Source: RHLJ01 sp965242845 | GTDB lineage: Bacteria > Bacteroidota > Rhodothermia > Balneolales > Balneolaceae | DNA length: 64,000 nt | Direction: 5' to 3' | Assembly: GCA_965242845.1 (NCBI GenBank) | Contig: CBDETC010000003.1 | Span: 1,240,001 to 1,304,000 of the forward strand | Shown: positions 53,522 through 61,555 of the stretch, piece by piece | How positions within the stretch are numbered: position 1 is the stretch's first letter | Layout of the letters: the number at the start of each line of letters is the position of its first letter | The notes under the pieces: generated by a model | What the model was told of the DNA's origin: nothing | The model's database searches: none | The model's input: the letters and a program-made list of their open reading frames with translations, nothing else | Translations under genes and position numbers: made by a program

Positions 53522-55522
53522 CTATGATTCACCTATCATTGAAAGAAACTGACTCTCATCCAGAATCACAATTCCTAGATCCTGAGCTTTGGTAAGTTTA
53601 CTACCTGCTGATTCGCCAGCCAGTACATAATCGGTTTTTTTGCTCACTGAGGACGAGGTTTTACCTCCATTTTGCTCAATTAATAAAGCTGCTTCCTTTC
53701 TTGAAAGGGTAGGAAGAGCTCCTGTTAATACAATGGTTTTACCCTCGAACACATTGGAAGCTAGTTCAACCTCTTCAATTTCGAATTGTAACCCATACGA
53801 AATAAGCCTTTCAGTGAGTGCTTTATAAGTTTCATGTCTAAAAAATTCGACTACTGATTGTGCAATTCTGGGGCCTATCGAATCTACTGCAAGAAGCTCT
53901 TCTTCAGTAGCGTTTTTAAGATTTTCAATATTCTTGAAGGCTTTGGCTAAGTCTTTCGCTACTGTCTTTCCAACAAACCGAATTCCCAGAGCATAAAGAA
54001 CTCTTTCAAAAGGCTGGGTTTTACTTTTTGTTATTCCGTCGATGAGGTTCTGCGCGCTTTTTTCAGCCATGCGCTCAAGCGGGATAATTTGCTCTACGCT
54101 CAATTCATATAGGTCAGCGTAATTAGAGATCAGCCCTTCGGTTACCAGCTGGTCAACCACCGACTCTCCAAGACCCTCGATATCTAAGGCATCACGGGAA
54201 GCAAAGTGTTCAATCTTAATTCGTACTTGCGGAGGGCATAATGGGTTAACACATCGCCAGGCCACCTCACCTTCGTACTTGATCAGCTTTGCATTACATG
54301 CTGGACAATTTTCAGGGAAATTAAATGAAGGAGAACGATTCTCCCGATCGGGATTCACTACACTTATAACCTGAGGAATTATCTCTCCGGCTTTTTCTAC
54401 AACTACCGTATCTCCAATGCGAATGTCTTTGCGATGAATCTCCTCTTCGTTATGCAGAGAAGCACGTTTTACAGTTGTTCCAGCTAATAAAACAGGTTCA
54501 AGCTCAGCAACAGGAGTGATTGTTCCCAGTCGTCCAACTTGTAAGGTAATGTCATTTATAACTGTGGTAGCCTGCTCCGCCTCGAACTTATAAGCTATCG
54601 CCCAACGAGGGAATTTGGAAGTACTGCCAAGTTGAGCTCTTAGATTTGTTTGGTTTACTTTGATGACCACTCCATCCGTTTCATATGGTAGGGTATGTCT
54701 CAGCTCATCAAATTCATTGATTGTCTGGTGAACCTCATCTATGGTCTCACATACTTTTGGATAGGCATTTGCAGGTAGTCCATATTCGTTGAGTAGATCA
54801 ACTTTTTGAGATTGTGTGATCGAATCATCTTCTTCGTCAAAAAGCAGATCGAAGGCAAAGAACCGAATAGGACGCTGGGCAACGGCACGGGGATCTTGCA
54901 TTTTTAAAGAGCCTGCCGTTGAATTTCTTGGATTAGCAAATACAGACAACCCTTCTTCTTGTCTCTTCTGATTCATTCGAGCAAAAGCCTCTCGCTCCAT
55001 GAAAGCTTCACCACGTACCTCTACTACTGAGGGGTAATTTCCTGTTAGCTTTAATGGGATATCTCTAACCGTTTTTACATTCCTTGTGATGTCATCACCT
55101 TGTTGCCCATTTCCGCGGGTAGCACCGAGAGCCAGTTCTCCATTTTCATAACGTAATCGGAGAGAAGCACCATCAAACTTTAGCTCAACGAGGTAATTAT
55201 ACTCCGTATGTCCGAGAATCCGCTGTACTCTTCCATCAAAATCATTTAGCTCCTGCTCATTATAGGTATTGTCCAGGCTTAGGAGGGGAACTGGATGGAC
55301 TACGGTTTCAAATTCAGAAGAAGCTTCACCACCTACACGTTGAGTAGGGGAGTCATCAGTGATAAGATTAAACTCTATTTCAAGTGCTTCTAATTCTTTG
55401 AGTTTTTCATCAAACTCTTTGTCACTCATAAAAGGTTGAGCATCCTGGTAATAGGCGTCATTGGCTTTTTTGAGTAACTCTTTTAGGACAAGTACTCTTT
55501 GTTCAGCTTCTTTCCTGTCCAT
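53522..55522 (-). CDS. ligA: NAD-dependent DNA ligase LigA
   Basis: The 666-residue replicative ligase has the adenylation motif ELKFDG (K115), OB-fold, a Cys4 zinc finger (CPAC...CVNPLC), helix-hairpin-helix repeats (IEGLGESVVDQL, VDSIGPRIAQSV) and a C-terminal BRCT domain (~590-666). It is full length. It lies between a RodZ-like gene (8 bases upstream) and ald. The window also encodes an ATP-dependent repair ligase. Confidence 0.97.
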   Translation of the reverse strand: MDRKEAEQRVLVLKELLKKANDAYYQDAQPFMSDKEFDEKLKELEALEIEFNLITDDSPTQRVGGEASSEFETVVHPVPLLSLDNTYNEQELNDFDGRVQRILGHTEYNYLVELKFDGASLRLRYENGELALGATRGNGQQGDDITRNVKTVRDIPLKLTGNYPSVVEVRGEAFMEREAFARMNQKRQEEGLSVFANPRNSTAGSLKMQDPRAVAQRPIRFFAFDLLFDEEDDSITQSQKVDLLNEYGLPANAYPKVCETIDEVHQTINEFDELRHTLPYETDGVVIKVNQTNLRAQLGSTSKFPRWAIAYKFEAEQATTVINDITLQVGRLGTITPVAELEPVLLAGTTVKRASLHNEEEIHRKDIRIGDTVVVEKAGEIIPQVISVVNPDRENRSPSFNFPENCPACNAKLIKYEGEVAWRCVNPLCPPQVRIKIEHFASRDALDIEGLGESVVDQLVTEGLISNYADLYELSVEQIIPLERMAEKSAQNLIDGITKSKTQPFERVLYALGIRFVGKTVAKDLAKAFKNIENLKNATEEELLAVDSIGPRIAQSVVEFFRHETYKALTERLISYGLQFEIEEVELASNVFEGKTIVLTGALPTLSRKEAALLIEQNGGKTSSSVSKKTDYVLAGESAGSKLTKAQDLGIVILDESQFLSMIGES

Positions 55523-55530
55523 GCTGTTTG

Positions 55531-56634
55531 CTAGAAGTTTATTCGATACACAATACTGTCAGGAGCTCCTTCTTCATAAGGAAATTGTGTAGGTGGTGCT
55601 GCCTGGAAAACCGGATTTTCTAATACCTCTTTTGTAATCATTACAGAACCACTTTCAACGTCGTAATACTGTTGCCGTATATTTTCTATCACATGACCAT
55701 TGTACAGAATTAGCATTCTGGAAAACTGCCCTCTGACTAATAAAGTATCATTGAAATCGAAGTAAAAGGCTTCCCCTTGTTCCATCCAAAAAGGGTTTGT
55801 TCTCCAATTTAAATCGCTGGTAACTCTAACTGGCTCAAGCTTATCGAAGGCTGCATAAACTGCTACAGTGTTTATCTCACCAGGAGGATTTGAAATGAAT
55901 TGGGAAGTTTCAGTCTGAAGGGTAGAACTTGGAGGTTGAATTGGGTCAATGGAACCAATTGGATTTGAGTTTTGGAGCGTATCCAGTGTTTGAGCTTCAG
56001 ATTCGGTTTCAGGTTCTGGAGCCTGTAGTGTTGGAGCAACTTCAGATGTTTGTGGTTCTTCACTACTAAAGAAACCAATAATGTCGTTTCTAAAGAAAAA
56101 AGCAGTAGCAAGAAGAGCGAGTATAAAGAAAACAACTAATACAACTACCCAGGTTTTGGAACTTGTCTCCTCAAGAGAGAACCTTTTACCCATATCTGCC
56201 CAATTGACATTCTCTACAGTAGGTTCAGGCTTATCACTAGAAACCTCCTTAGTTGTAGTTGGGGCAGTTACTATTGGAGGCTCAGGAGATTTTTCTTCTT
56301 CTTTAACCGGCTTTTGAAAAATGGGCTCTTCACTAGAAAGAAGCTCACCATCATAAATACCTGCTTCAAAAGCATCCAATGCGTCAACAACTTTTTGTTC
56401 ATCTAGTTTTAGAGCTCTAGCATAACTTCGAATAAAATTTCTTATATAGGTTTTGTTATGCTCCGTAGAAGAGAAAATAGAATCGTTTTCGATACTCTTA
56501 AGTGTGAGTAAAGGAATTTTGATTGAACTTTGAATCTCTTCGAGACTGAGTCCTAGTTCTTTACGGATGGTTGAGAGGTCTTTCCCAAGAGACATGCGCA
56601 AAAGTTGGTTATCTGCTTTGTTTAATTTCCGCAA
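55531..56634 (-). CDS. RodZ-like membrane HTH protein
   Basis: The 367-residue protein has a Cro/C1-type helix-turn-helix (~14-80; LSLEEIQSSIKIPLLTLKSIEN), a single membrane helix (~162-184) and a periplasmic Pro/Thr-rich linker leading to a DUF4115-type beta domain. This is RodZ architecture, which links MreB to the envelope in cell-shape control. An alternative start at 56595 would begin nearer the HTH. It heads the rodZ-ligA-ald run. Confidence 0.82.
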   Translation of the reverse strand: MRKLNKADNQLLRMSLGKDLSTIRKELGLSLEEIQSSIKIPLLTLKSIENDSIFSSTEHNKTYIRNFIRSYARALKLDEQKVVDALDAFEAGIYDGELLSSEEPIFQKPVKEEEKSPEPPIVTAPTTTKEVSSDKPEPTVENVNWADMGKRFSLEETSSKTWVVVLVVFFILALLATAFFFRNDIIGFFSSEEPQTSEVAPTLQAPEPETESEAQTLDTLQNSNPIGSIDPIQPPSSTLQTETSQFISNPPGEINTVAVYAAFDKLEPVRVTSDLNWRTNPFWMEQGEAFYFDFNDTLLVRGQFSRMLILYNGHVIENIRQQYYDVESGSVMITKEVLENPVFQAAPPTQFPYEEGAPDSIVYRINF

Positions 56635-56689
56635 ACTAAGTAATTAATGTGGACTGCAAAAGCAAGCTTTTAGATTTTTAATTCATGAT

Positions 56690-57391
56690 ATGTATGAACC
56701 GTTAAAACAAGCGAGTGAAGGCTTAATACAGCTGCTTTTTCCACGCATATGTTATGTATGCGGAGGTTTTCTACCAGAAAAAGTGAGCCATTTATGTTCG
56801 GATTGTACCTTATCCAGATTTGAGCGCGCCAATCCCGATTTAAGGCACACTTCAAGTGACACACTCTTGCCAGAGGGAATAGTGCTGCAGCACGCCCTCT
56901 GGAAATTCGACAAGGGAGGAGATTTACAAGAGCTTTTGCATGCACTCAAATATCATCGCTTAGTAGGTATTGGCCATGATATGGGAAGAGCTTTGGCAAA
57001 AGATGTAATTAAAAACCCCCACTTTAAGATTGATAGAGATTCAATACTTGTCCCCGTACCACTACATTCGAAAAAGAAAAGAAAAAGAGGATATAACCAG
57101 GCCAGGTGTATAGCAGAGGGAGTTCAGCAAATAGTACCACTGGATATTGCCGATCCCAAAGATATTATCCGGATAAAGAATACCAGAACTCAAACAGGCT
57201 TTACACTTTCTAAACGAAGGCAAAATATAGATAAAGCATTTCGAGTCGATACTACTGATACAATTAAGAGCAAGGTATGCATAATCGTAGATGATGTTTT
57301 TACTACAGGAGCTACTGCGTTCGAACTGGCTGATACTTTATTAAAAGCTGGTGCCAAAAAAACTATAATAATTACTGTAGCTCAAGCCTGA
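56690..57391 (+). CDS. comF: ComF family phosphoribosyltransferase-like protein
   Basis: The 233-residue protein has an N-terminal zinc motif (CYVCGG...CSDC, ~18-40) and a type I phosphoribosyltransferase fold with the PRPP loop CIIVDDVFTTGAT (~195-210). ComF acts in natural competence, probably in handling single-stranded DNA after uptake. It begins a plus-strand run through surE. Confidence 0.9.
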   Translation: MYEPLKQASEGLIQLLFPRICYVCGGFLPEKVSHLCSDCTLSRFERANPDLRHTSSDTLLPEGIVLQHALWKFDKGGDLQELLHALKYHRLVGIGHDMGRALAKDVIKNPHFKIDRDSILVPVPLHSKKKRKRGYNQARCIAEGVQQIVPLDIADPKDIIRIKNTRTQTGFTLSKRRQNIDKAFRVDTTDTIKSKVCIIVDDVFTTGATAFELADTLLKAGAKKTIIITVAQA

Positions 57392-57421
57392 ATCATTACA
57401 AGATTCGGAGTATCTTTAGCA

Positions 57422-58102
57422 ATGAGTTCACGACGTACGGACGGTTTTAAATGGCAGATGATGGAGTTATCTGATGGTATTACTACCTCAAACGGGAATT
57501 GGTACCATATTAACTCCGAGCAAGTTGAGGCATATGCACCCGGTCTACTAAAAAAGACCCCTCTGGAGTGGTTGATAAAAGAAGCCGATGCATGGGTTAA
57601 AAGCGCAGACGGACTTTCTTTATTTCTCTACTTTTTATTGGTCTATATCTCAATAGATCCTTTGATAGCTTGCCTCGTTTCGTTAGGCTTCTTTCTTATT
57701 TGGTTCTTTAATACCAGTGCCTTTTTAAACCTTATCTCAAGTCCTCTGATTAAATTATTAACTACAGATGGATTCGTATATATAGCTTCCGCTGTACTAT
57801 TAATGGGTTTTGCGTTTAATGAAGCGATATCATCATTTGGACTTGATGTAGATTTCGAAGCACTATGGTATGGGTTAGCTCTATTCTTTTTGTTCAAAGT
57901 TGGGCTAATGAGACTACTCATTCGGTTTATTCAGAGTAAGACACTTCAGCCAATAGTCGAAATGCCGGATAGGATTTTGAATATGCTAATTATTCGTTAC
58001 GGAATGAGGCATGGAATACTAACAGGCAATATTAATGAGATGCAGGATAAACTGATTGAGATTGCCAATTATCACAAAACAAGGAAGAAAAATAAAAAAT
58101 GA
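57422..58102 (+). CDS. Membrane protein of unknown function
   Basis: The 226-residue protein has a soluble N-terminus (~1-58), then four hydrophobic segments (about 60-80, 81-100, 112-132, 140-170) and a basic C-terminal tail. I do not recognise the family. It lies 30 bases after comF and overlaps the phosphatase gene by four bases (ATGA), so it belongs to the same operon. Confidence 0.75.
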   Translation: MSSRRTDGFKWQMMELSDGITTSNGNWYHINSEQVEAYAPGLLKKTPLEWLIKEADAWVKSADGLSLFLYFLLVYISIDPLIACLVSLGFFLIWFFNTSAFLNLISSPLIKLLTTDGFVYIASAVLLMGFAFNEAISSFGLDVDFEALWYGLALFFLFKVGLMRLLIRFIQSKTLQPIVEMPDRILNMLIIRYGMRHGILTGNINEMQDKLIEIANYHKTRKKNKK

Positions 58103-58728
58103 AGCAGCTTTACTTTATCCGTCATGGAGAGACCGATAACAATAAGAATCATTTACTCCAGGGAAGAAAGATTAATGCTTCAATAAACAGTAAGGGTAAG
58201 GAGCAGGCCGAAGCTATATCTGTTGCGCTTAAAGAAATTCCAATCCAAAAAGCGATTACAAGTAGCCTGATAAGAACTATCGAGACGGCACAACCTCTCA
58301 TCAACTCAAAAAACCTGAAATTCGAAGGATATGAGGAATTAGATGAGATGAGCTTTGGTGAATGGGAAGGAAAGCCATTTTCAGAGGTAATAGATCAAAT
58401 CAGGATTGTACAAGAAGCCTGGATTTCCGGAGAAACTTCTACCAGGATTCCAGGTGGTGAATCACCCGAAGAAGTTTTAGAAAGAGCCGGGAAGAAAGTT
58501 TTAGATATCCTTGAATCTAGTAGTGAAGAACATATAGCATTTATATTACATGGGCGTCTAATTCGGGTCTTGCTTTCGGCATTTTTAGGAATGGGCCTAA
58601 ATAATATGCACCAGATTAAGCATCAAAATGGAGCTATCAACCATTTGAGTTGGGATGGAGAAAACTTTAAGGCGGTAAAGCTTAACGATATTGCTCATTT
58701 AGAACAGGAGGAGATTGTTTATAAATAG
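58099..58728 (+). CDS. Histidine phosphatase (phosphoglycerate mutase-like)
   Basis: The 209-residue protein has the catalytic RHGE (residues 8-11; FIRHGETDNN), the conserved LxEMSFGEWEG segment (~76-86) and the second His in FILHGRLIRVL (~150). It is of the GpmB/CobC/PhoE type, hydrolysing a small phosphate ester; the substrate cannot be told from the sequence. Confidence 0.9.
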   Translation: MKQLYFIRHGETDNNKNHLLQGRKINASINSKGKEQAEAISVALKEIPIQKAITSSLIRTIETAQPLINSKNLKFEGYEELDEMSFGEWEGKPFSEVIDQIRIVQEAWISGETSTRIPGGESPEEVLERAGKKVLDILESSSEEHIAFILHGRLIRVLLSAFLGMGLNNMHQIKHQNGAINHLSWDGENFKAVKLNDIAHLEQEEIVYK

Positions 58729-58791
58729 AGATTCTGGTGAATTAAACCCGTATTTTTATAGTTGGGTATCGTAGTTAATAAAAGGTTTTAA

Positions 58792-59481
58792 ATGAGTGAA
58801 AAAGTTAGATCGATGTTTGCTGACATTGCAGACGATTACGATCGCGTAAATACAGTTCTTTCTTTTGGAGTGCACCATCGCTGGAGAAAGAAAACTATTG
58901 AGGAAAGCGGAGCTCAGCAAGGACATCATGTTCTTGATTGTGCTACAGGTACAGGTGATCTGGCTATTGAGTTTAAAAAAGCAGTAGGAAGTCAGGGCTA
59001 TGTATTAGGCACTGATTTTTGTGCACCGATGATACAATCTGCTCCAAGTAAAGCAAAGAAGAAGGGGCTTGATGTAGATTTTGAAGTAGCAGATGCAATG
59101 AATCTGCCCTATAAGGATAACCGCTTTGATATTGCGAGTATCTCGTTTGGCATCAGGAATGTCGATGAACCAGTTACCGCGCTTAAAGAAATGGCTCGAG
59201 TAGTTAAACCTGGAGGCAGAGTAGTAGTGTTAGAATTTGGACAGCCTAAAGGGGTTCTTAAATACCCTTACAATATATACAGCCAACATATTATGCCTAC
59301 TGTAGGCGGTCTCCTTAGTGGAAATCGAGATGCTTATACATATTTACCAAGAACCAGTGCGATGTTTCCCGCCGGCGATAAGTTTTTAAAACTTATGGAA
59401 GAAGCTGGTGCCTTTTCTGAGACAAGGAAGGCAAAGCTTACCGGAGGAATAGCATACGTATATGTGGGTGTAGTGCAATAA
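58792..59481 (+). CDS. menG: Demethylmenaquinone methyltransferase MenG/UbiE
   Basis: The 229-residue SAM methyltransferase performs the last step of menaquinone synthesis. It has the UbiE signature DDYDRVNTVLSFGVHHRWR (~14-32), the SAM motif LDCATGTGD (~48-56), and the second signature region KPGGRVVVLEFGQP (~140-153). It lies 63 bases after the phosphatase gene and 40 before fabZ. Confidence 0.95.
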   Translation: MSEKVRSMFADIADDYDRVNTVLSFGVHHRWRKKTIEESGAQQGHHVLDCATGTGDLAIEFKKAVGSQGYVLGTDFCAPMIQSAPSKAKKKGLDVDFEVADAMNLPYKDNRFDIASISFGIRNVDEPVTALKEMARVVKPGGRVVVLEFGQPKGVLKYPYNIYSQHIMPTVGGLLSGNRDAYTYLPRTSAMFPAGDKFLKLMEEAGAFSETRKAKLTGGIAYVYVGVVQ

Positions 59482-59521
59482 TTGTATATTCACCGCCGAG
59501 TTTATTAAACCAATCAAATAC

Positions 59522-59956
59522 ATGCAGATAGAAGATATTAAGAAAGTTATTCCGCACCGTTACCCATTTCTATTGGTAGATCGGGTTTTGGAGATGGAAG
59601 AGGATACTATTAAGGCCATCAAAAATGTGACTGGCAACGAAGAGTTTTTTAACGGTCATTTTCCAGGACAGCCTATAATGCCAGGAGTACTTCAGGTTGA
59701 AGCGCTTGCTCAGGCCGGAGCAATTATGCTTATGAAGACCAAAGTAGAAGACCCTGATAACAACATCATGGTGTTTACCGGAATTAAGAATTGCAAATTC
59801 AGAAGGCAGGTAATACCTGGTGATCAATTAGTGCTGGAAGTAGAATTAGGCGCTATGAGAAGAAATTTTGTAACGATGACAGGTAAAGCTACCGTTGATG
59901 GGGAAGTGACTTGTGAAATAGAAGCCTCAGCAGCTGTAGTACCAAAAGAAGGGTAA
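59522..59956 (+). CDS. fabZ: 3-hydroxyacyl-ACP dehydratase FabZ
   Basis: The 144-residue hot-dog enzyme dehydrates 3-hydroxyacyl-ACP in fatty acid synthesis. It shows IPHRYPFLLVDRV and the catalytic FNGHFPGQPIMPGVLQVEA with His46 and Glu60. Unlike many Bacteroidota it is not fused to LpxC. The stop overlaps the panB ATG by one base (TAATG). Confidence 0.96.
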   Translation: MQIEDIKKVIPHRYPFLLVDRVLEMEEDTIKAIKNVTGNEEFFNGHFPGQPIMPGVLQVEALAQAGAIMLMKTKVEDPDNNIMVFTGIKNCKFRRQVIPGDQLVLEVELGAMRRNFVTMTGKATVDGEVTCEIEASAAVVPKEG

Positions 59957-60786
59957 TGAGTACCCAAACCGGAACAAACCGTCCTGCAAAAATTACCACT
60001 CAAACGGTGGTAGATATGAAGCGTAATGGGGAAAAAATCTCCATGCTTACTGCCTACGATTACACAATGGCAAAAATAATTGATCAGGCAGGGATTGATA
60101 TTATACTTGTTGGAGATTCAGCCAGCAATGTAATGGCCGGCTTTGAAACTACAGTTCCTATCACTCTTGAAAACATGATTTACCATACCTCATGTGTTGT
60201 CCGGGGAGTAGATCGTGCATTGGTTATTGCTGATCTTCCTTTCATGAGTTATCAGGTTACTCCTGAAGAAGCTCTGATTAATGCTGGACGAATGATGAAA
60301 GAAGCCGGCGCTCATGCGGTAAAAATGGAAGGTGGTAAGCCTATTTTAAATACCATTAGAAAGATCGTAGACGCAGGTATTCCGGTGATGGGGCACCTGG
60401 GACTTACACCTCAGAGCATTTATCAGTTTGGTACTTATAAAGTACGAGCTCAGGAGGAAGAGGAAGCCAATACCCTGATCGAAGAAGCGAAATTGCTTGA
60501 AGAAGCTGGATGTTTTTCAATGGTACTTGAAAAAATCCCAGCTAAACTGGCAAAAAGGGTATCAGAACAGCTTTCCATTCCTACTATAGGGATAGGTGCA
60601 GGAGTAGATTGCGATGGCCAGGTTCTTGTTATTCATGATATGCTGGGTATGAATAAAGGCTTTAGTCCGCGCTTCCTAAGGAGATATGCAGACTTACATG
60701 AAGTGATGACTGGCGCAGTACAAGACTATATAAAAGATATCAAGGAAAAAGATTTTCCAAATAAAGAGGAACAATACGGCGGATGA
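59956..60786 (+). CDS. panB: 3-methyl-2-oxobutanoate hydroxymethyltransferase PanB
   Basis: The 276-residue enzyme makes ketopantoate from 2-oxoisovalerate and methylene-THF in pantothenate (CoA) synthesis. It has the TAYDYTMAKIIDQAG start, the metal site VGDS, the MEGG motif and the late IGIGAGVDCDGQVLVIHD segment. It overlaps surE by four bases (ATGA). Confidence 0.97.
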   Translation: MSTQTGTNRPAKITTQTVVDMKRNGEKISMLTAYDYTMAKIIDQAGIDIILVGDSASNVMAGFETTVPITLENMIYHTSCVVRGVDRALVIADLPFMSYQVTPEEALINAGRMMKEAGAHAVKMEGGKPILNTIRKIVDAGIPVMGHLGLTPQSIYQFGTYKVRAQEEEEANTLIEEAKLLEEAGCFSMVLEKIPAKLAKRVSEQLSIPTIGIGAGVDCDGQVLVIHDMLGMNKGFSPRFLRRYADLHEVMTGAVQDYIKDIKEKDFPNKEEQYGG

Positions 60787-61550
60787 CAGATAAGAACAAG
60801 AAACCACTAATTCTTGTTAGTAATGATGACGGAATTTATTCCAACGGGATAAAAGCACTTGCCGAAGTAGCGTCTGAATTTGGAGATGTAATTATAGTAG
60901 CCCCGGATCGGCAACAAAGTGCAGTAGGTCATGCAATTACCATTGAACAACCACTAAGATCACAAGCAATAGAAGTAGCGGGGAAGTACAAAGGACAAGC
61001 AATCAATGGAACTCCAGCAGATTGTGTAAAACTTGCACACGATCAGCTACTGGATGTTAAACCAGATTTAGTTCTAAGTGGGATTAATCATGGAAGCAAT
61101 GCTGGGATTAACATACTCTATTCCGGGACTGTCAGTGCAGCAACTGAAGGCACGGTCTTAGGTTATCCATCTATCGCGGTTAGCTGTATGGATTATGATA
61201 GTGACGCAGATTTAACTGGATGTCAGGAAGCGGCTCGAAGAGTTACTCGTTTTGTACTTGAAAACGGACTTCCAAAAGGAGTTACGCTAAATGTGAATGC
61301 TCCTTCAGGAGAGTTCAAGGGAATTAAATGGGCAAGGATGGCCGATAGCCGGTATGTAGAAGAGTATGAGGCGCGGCAGGACCCTTCTAATCGTCCTTAC
61401 TATTGGTTAACTGGAAAGTTTGAGCTACTGGATGATGGTAGCGATGCTGATATTCATATCATCAACGAGGGTTTTGCTTCTGTAACCCCAATACAATACG
61501 ATCTAACAGATTATTCACTTCTAGATAAAGCGAAAAAAGATCTGCTTTAG
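60783..61550 (+). CDS. surE: 5'-nucleotidase SurE
   Basis: The 255-residue metal-dependent phosphatase acts on nucleoside monophosphates. It has the metal-binding NDDG (~14-17), the VAPDRQQSAVGHAIT segment, the INGTPADCVKL motif and SGINHGSNAG. It closes the plus-strand run and is convergent with the endonuclease gene, five bases apart. Confidence 0.96.
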   Translation: MTDKNKKPLILVSNDDGIYSNGIKALAEVASEFGDVIIVAPDRQQSAVGHAITIEQPLRSQAIEVAGKYKGQAINGTPADCVKLAHDQLLDVKPDLVLSGINHGSNAGINILYSGTVSAATEGTVLGYPSIAVSCMDYDSDADLTGCQEAARRVTRFVLENGLPKGVTLNVNAPSGEFKGIKWARMADSRYVEEYEARQDPSNRPYYWLTGKFELLDDGSDADIHIINEGFASVTPIQYDLTDYSLLDKAKKDLL

Positions 61551-61555
61551 CTTTC